NCBI GenBank assembly: GCA_038207745.1
Contig: JBBQZL010000053.1
Coordinates: forward strand, 1-13,591
Direction of reading: 5' to 3'
Length of the DNA stretch: 13,591 nucleotides
Source: JBBQZL01 sp038207745
GTDB lineage: Bacteria > Actinomycetota > Thermoleophilia > Solirubrobacterales > 70-9
Positions 12,714 through 13,591 of the stretch are shown piece by piece. Position 1 is the stretch's first letter, and every line of letters starts with the position of its first letter. Below the pieces are notes generated by a model. That model did no database searches. It had not been told where the DNA came from and saw nothing but the letters and a program-made list of their open reading frames with translations. The position numbers and the translations under genes were made by a program.

Positions 12714-13568
12714 TCAGACGTGCTCGAAGGCGCCAAGTCGTCTCGCGACCAGCAGGTAGATAACCATGATCATGATCGGCACAGTGGTGAAGGCGGCGGC
12801 CAACGGCAGGTTGTCACCGAAGTTCGCGTAGACGACGTTGCCGATGAACTGTGTGGAGGAGACATTTGCCGGGGTGATGTAGTCGCCAAGGGTCAGCGAG
12901 AAGGTGAATATCGAGCCGGCGACCACCGCCGGGAAGACGATCGGCAGGATCACGCGGCGGAAGGTGCGGATCGGCTTGGCGCCGAGGTCATCGGAGGCGT
13001 TGAGAATCGAGTTCGGTATTCGTTCGAGACCGGCGTAGATCGGGATGATCATGTACGGCAGCCACATGTAGCTCATCACCAGCCATACGGCCGTCGTCCC
13101 GTATCCGGGGCCACTGAGCCCAAATGGCGCGAGTGCCCAATTGATCGCGCCGTCTTCCGACAGCATCAGGCGCCAGGCGCCGACCTTGACCAGGTAGCTC
13201 GACCAGAGTGGCAGCAGCACCGCCACGACCATCAGCGAGCGCATCTTGGGCTTCGCGATCTTCGCCATGTAGAAGGCGATCGGGAAGGCGAGGACGATGT
13301 CTGTGATCGTGACCAGCCCGGCGATCGCCAGGGTGCGGCCCGCGATCGTCCTGTAGACCGGCTCCTCGATGAGTGTCTTGAAGTTGTCGAGGCTGAAGCC
13401 CTGCTCGACCTGGCCGCTCAGTTCGCCGAGGTGCCAGAAAGAGGTGACCAGCATGATCGCGAGCGAGCCGAGATAGCCGATCACCAGCCATCCGACCGGC
13501 CCAGCCAGAAGCGCCGCCACCTGGAGGCGGCGGCGCCCATGGAAGAGGTCGGCGAGCCTGCGGCCCAC
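12714..13568 (-). CDS. potB: Spermidine/putrescine-type ABC transporter permease, PotB-like (5' end possibly outside window)
   Basis: At least 284 residues of a binding-protein-dependent permease. Hydrophobic segments lie near 17-42, 77-102, 111-127, 159-180, 211-230 and 257-275. The EAA loop is at 189-209 ('LNASDDLGAKPIRTF...VILP'), and 'LTLGDYITPANV' (226-236) is a PotB-type signature. With the PotC-like protein it would form the membrane channel of a polyamine importer. The GTG at 13568 has AGGAGG only 3 nt upstream, which is closer than usual. The frame stays open to the right edge (adding ...ASAPRRSV), so the true start may lie outside the window. The ATPase and binding protein of this operon are expected upstream, beyond the right edge. 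Confidence 0.85.
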   Translation of the reverse strand: MGRRLADLFHGRRRLQVAALLAGPVGWLVIGYLGSLAIMLVTSFWHLGELSGQVEQGFSLDNFKTLIEEPVYRTIAGRTLAIAGLVTITDIVLAFPIAFYMAKIAKPKMRSLMVVAVLLPLWSSYLVKVGAWRLMLSEDGAINWALAPFGLSGPGYGTTAVWLVMSYMWLPYMIIPIYAGLERIPNSILNASDDLGAKPIRTFRRVILPIVFPAVVAGSIFTFSLTLGDYITPANVSSTQFIGNVVYANFGDNLPLAAAFTTVPIMIMVIYLLVARRLGAFEHV

Positions 13569-13591
13569 CGACCTCCTGGGTGCTGACGCCG

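Noticed and set aside
12720..13586. A 288-residue plus-strand frame opposite the PotB-like permease
   Set aside because: It has highly charged, low-complexity composition and is antisense to a permease with clear membrane segments and an EAA loop.
1..13591. tRNA, rRNA, CRISPR, insertion sequence or prophage
   Set aside because: Reading both strands by eye, I found no cloverleaf, spaced repeat array, transposase or terminal-repeat signature. A covariance-model scan would be needed to exclude small RNAs.

Overview
The window looks like a chromosomal stretch of a high-GC actinobacterium. The best guess is the Thermoleophilia/Solirubrobacterales. Support for this: strongly G/C-ending codons throughout; a sigma factor whose N-terminus has the arrangement (leader, then 'LVALAREG') that I associate with that group; a PucR-type regulator; a Mycobacterium-like alanine dehydrogenase; and apparently leaderless genes. 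The lineage is inferred from these features and was not tested by comparison.

Layout. The left edge (1-85, minus) is the first 28 codons of an ABC-transporter ATPase, probably PotA-like. It is divergent from a PhzF-family gene (251-1117). A membrane-anchored, half-length universal-stress-protein gene (1083-1652, minus) overlaps the PhzF gene tail to tail. A 285-bp divergent spacer then leads into a four-gene plus-strand cluster at 1938-7578: class III aminotransferase, PucR-type regulator, alanine dehydrogenase and an aminoaldehyde-type dehydrogenase. A perfect 32-bp palindrome at 7615-7646 closes that cluster and separates it from two minus-strand genes. These are an ECF-like sigma factor with a transmembrane segment and a Gly/Ser-rich tail (8437-9771) and, downstream of it, a secreted protein with thrombospondin type 3 calcium motifs (7671-8348). 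Divergent from the sigma gene are two abutting plus-strand genes, a membrane-anchored helical protein of unknown function (9925-10689) and a patatin-like hydrolase (10690-11565), followed by a stem-loop and a small unknown gene (11603-11863). The right edge holds two minus-strand permease genes of a spermidine/putrescine-type ABC importer, PotC-like (11860-12711) and PotB-like (12714 to the edge).

How the genes may work together. The central cluster reads as amine (putrescine-type) catabolism. The importer brings in a polyamine. The aminotransferase moves its amino group to pyruvate, giving an aminoaldehyde and alanine. Alanine dehydrogenase regenerates pyruvate and releases ammonium. The dehydrogenase oxidises the aminoaldehyde, for example to 4-aminobutyrate. 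The PucR-type protein is the likely local regulator. The substrate is inferred from family membership and gene neighbourhood only.

The most unusual part is the sigma factor/secreted protein pair. A sigma factor carrying its own membrane anchor and an acidic, histidine-containing surface tail, next to an exported Ca-binding-type protein, could form a compact signalling unit. I saw no tRNA, rRNA, CRISPR array, insertion sequence or phage gene.
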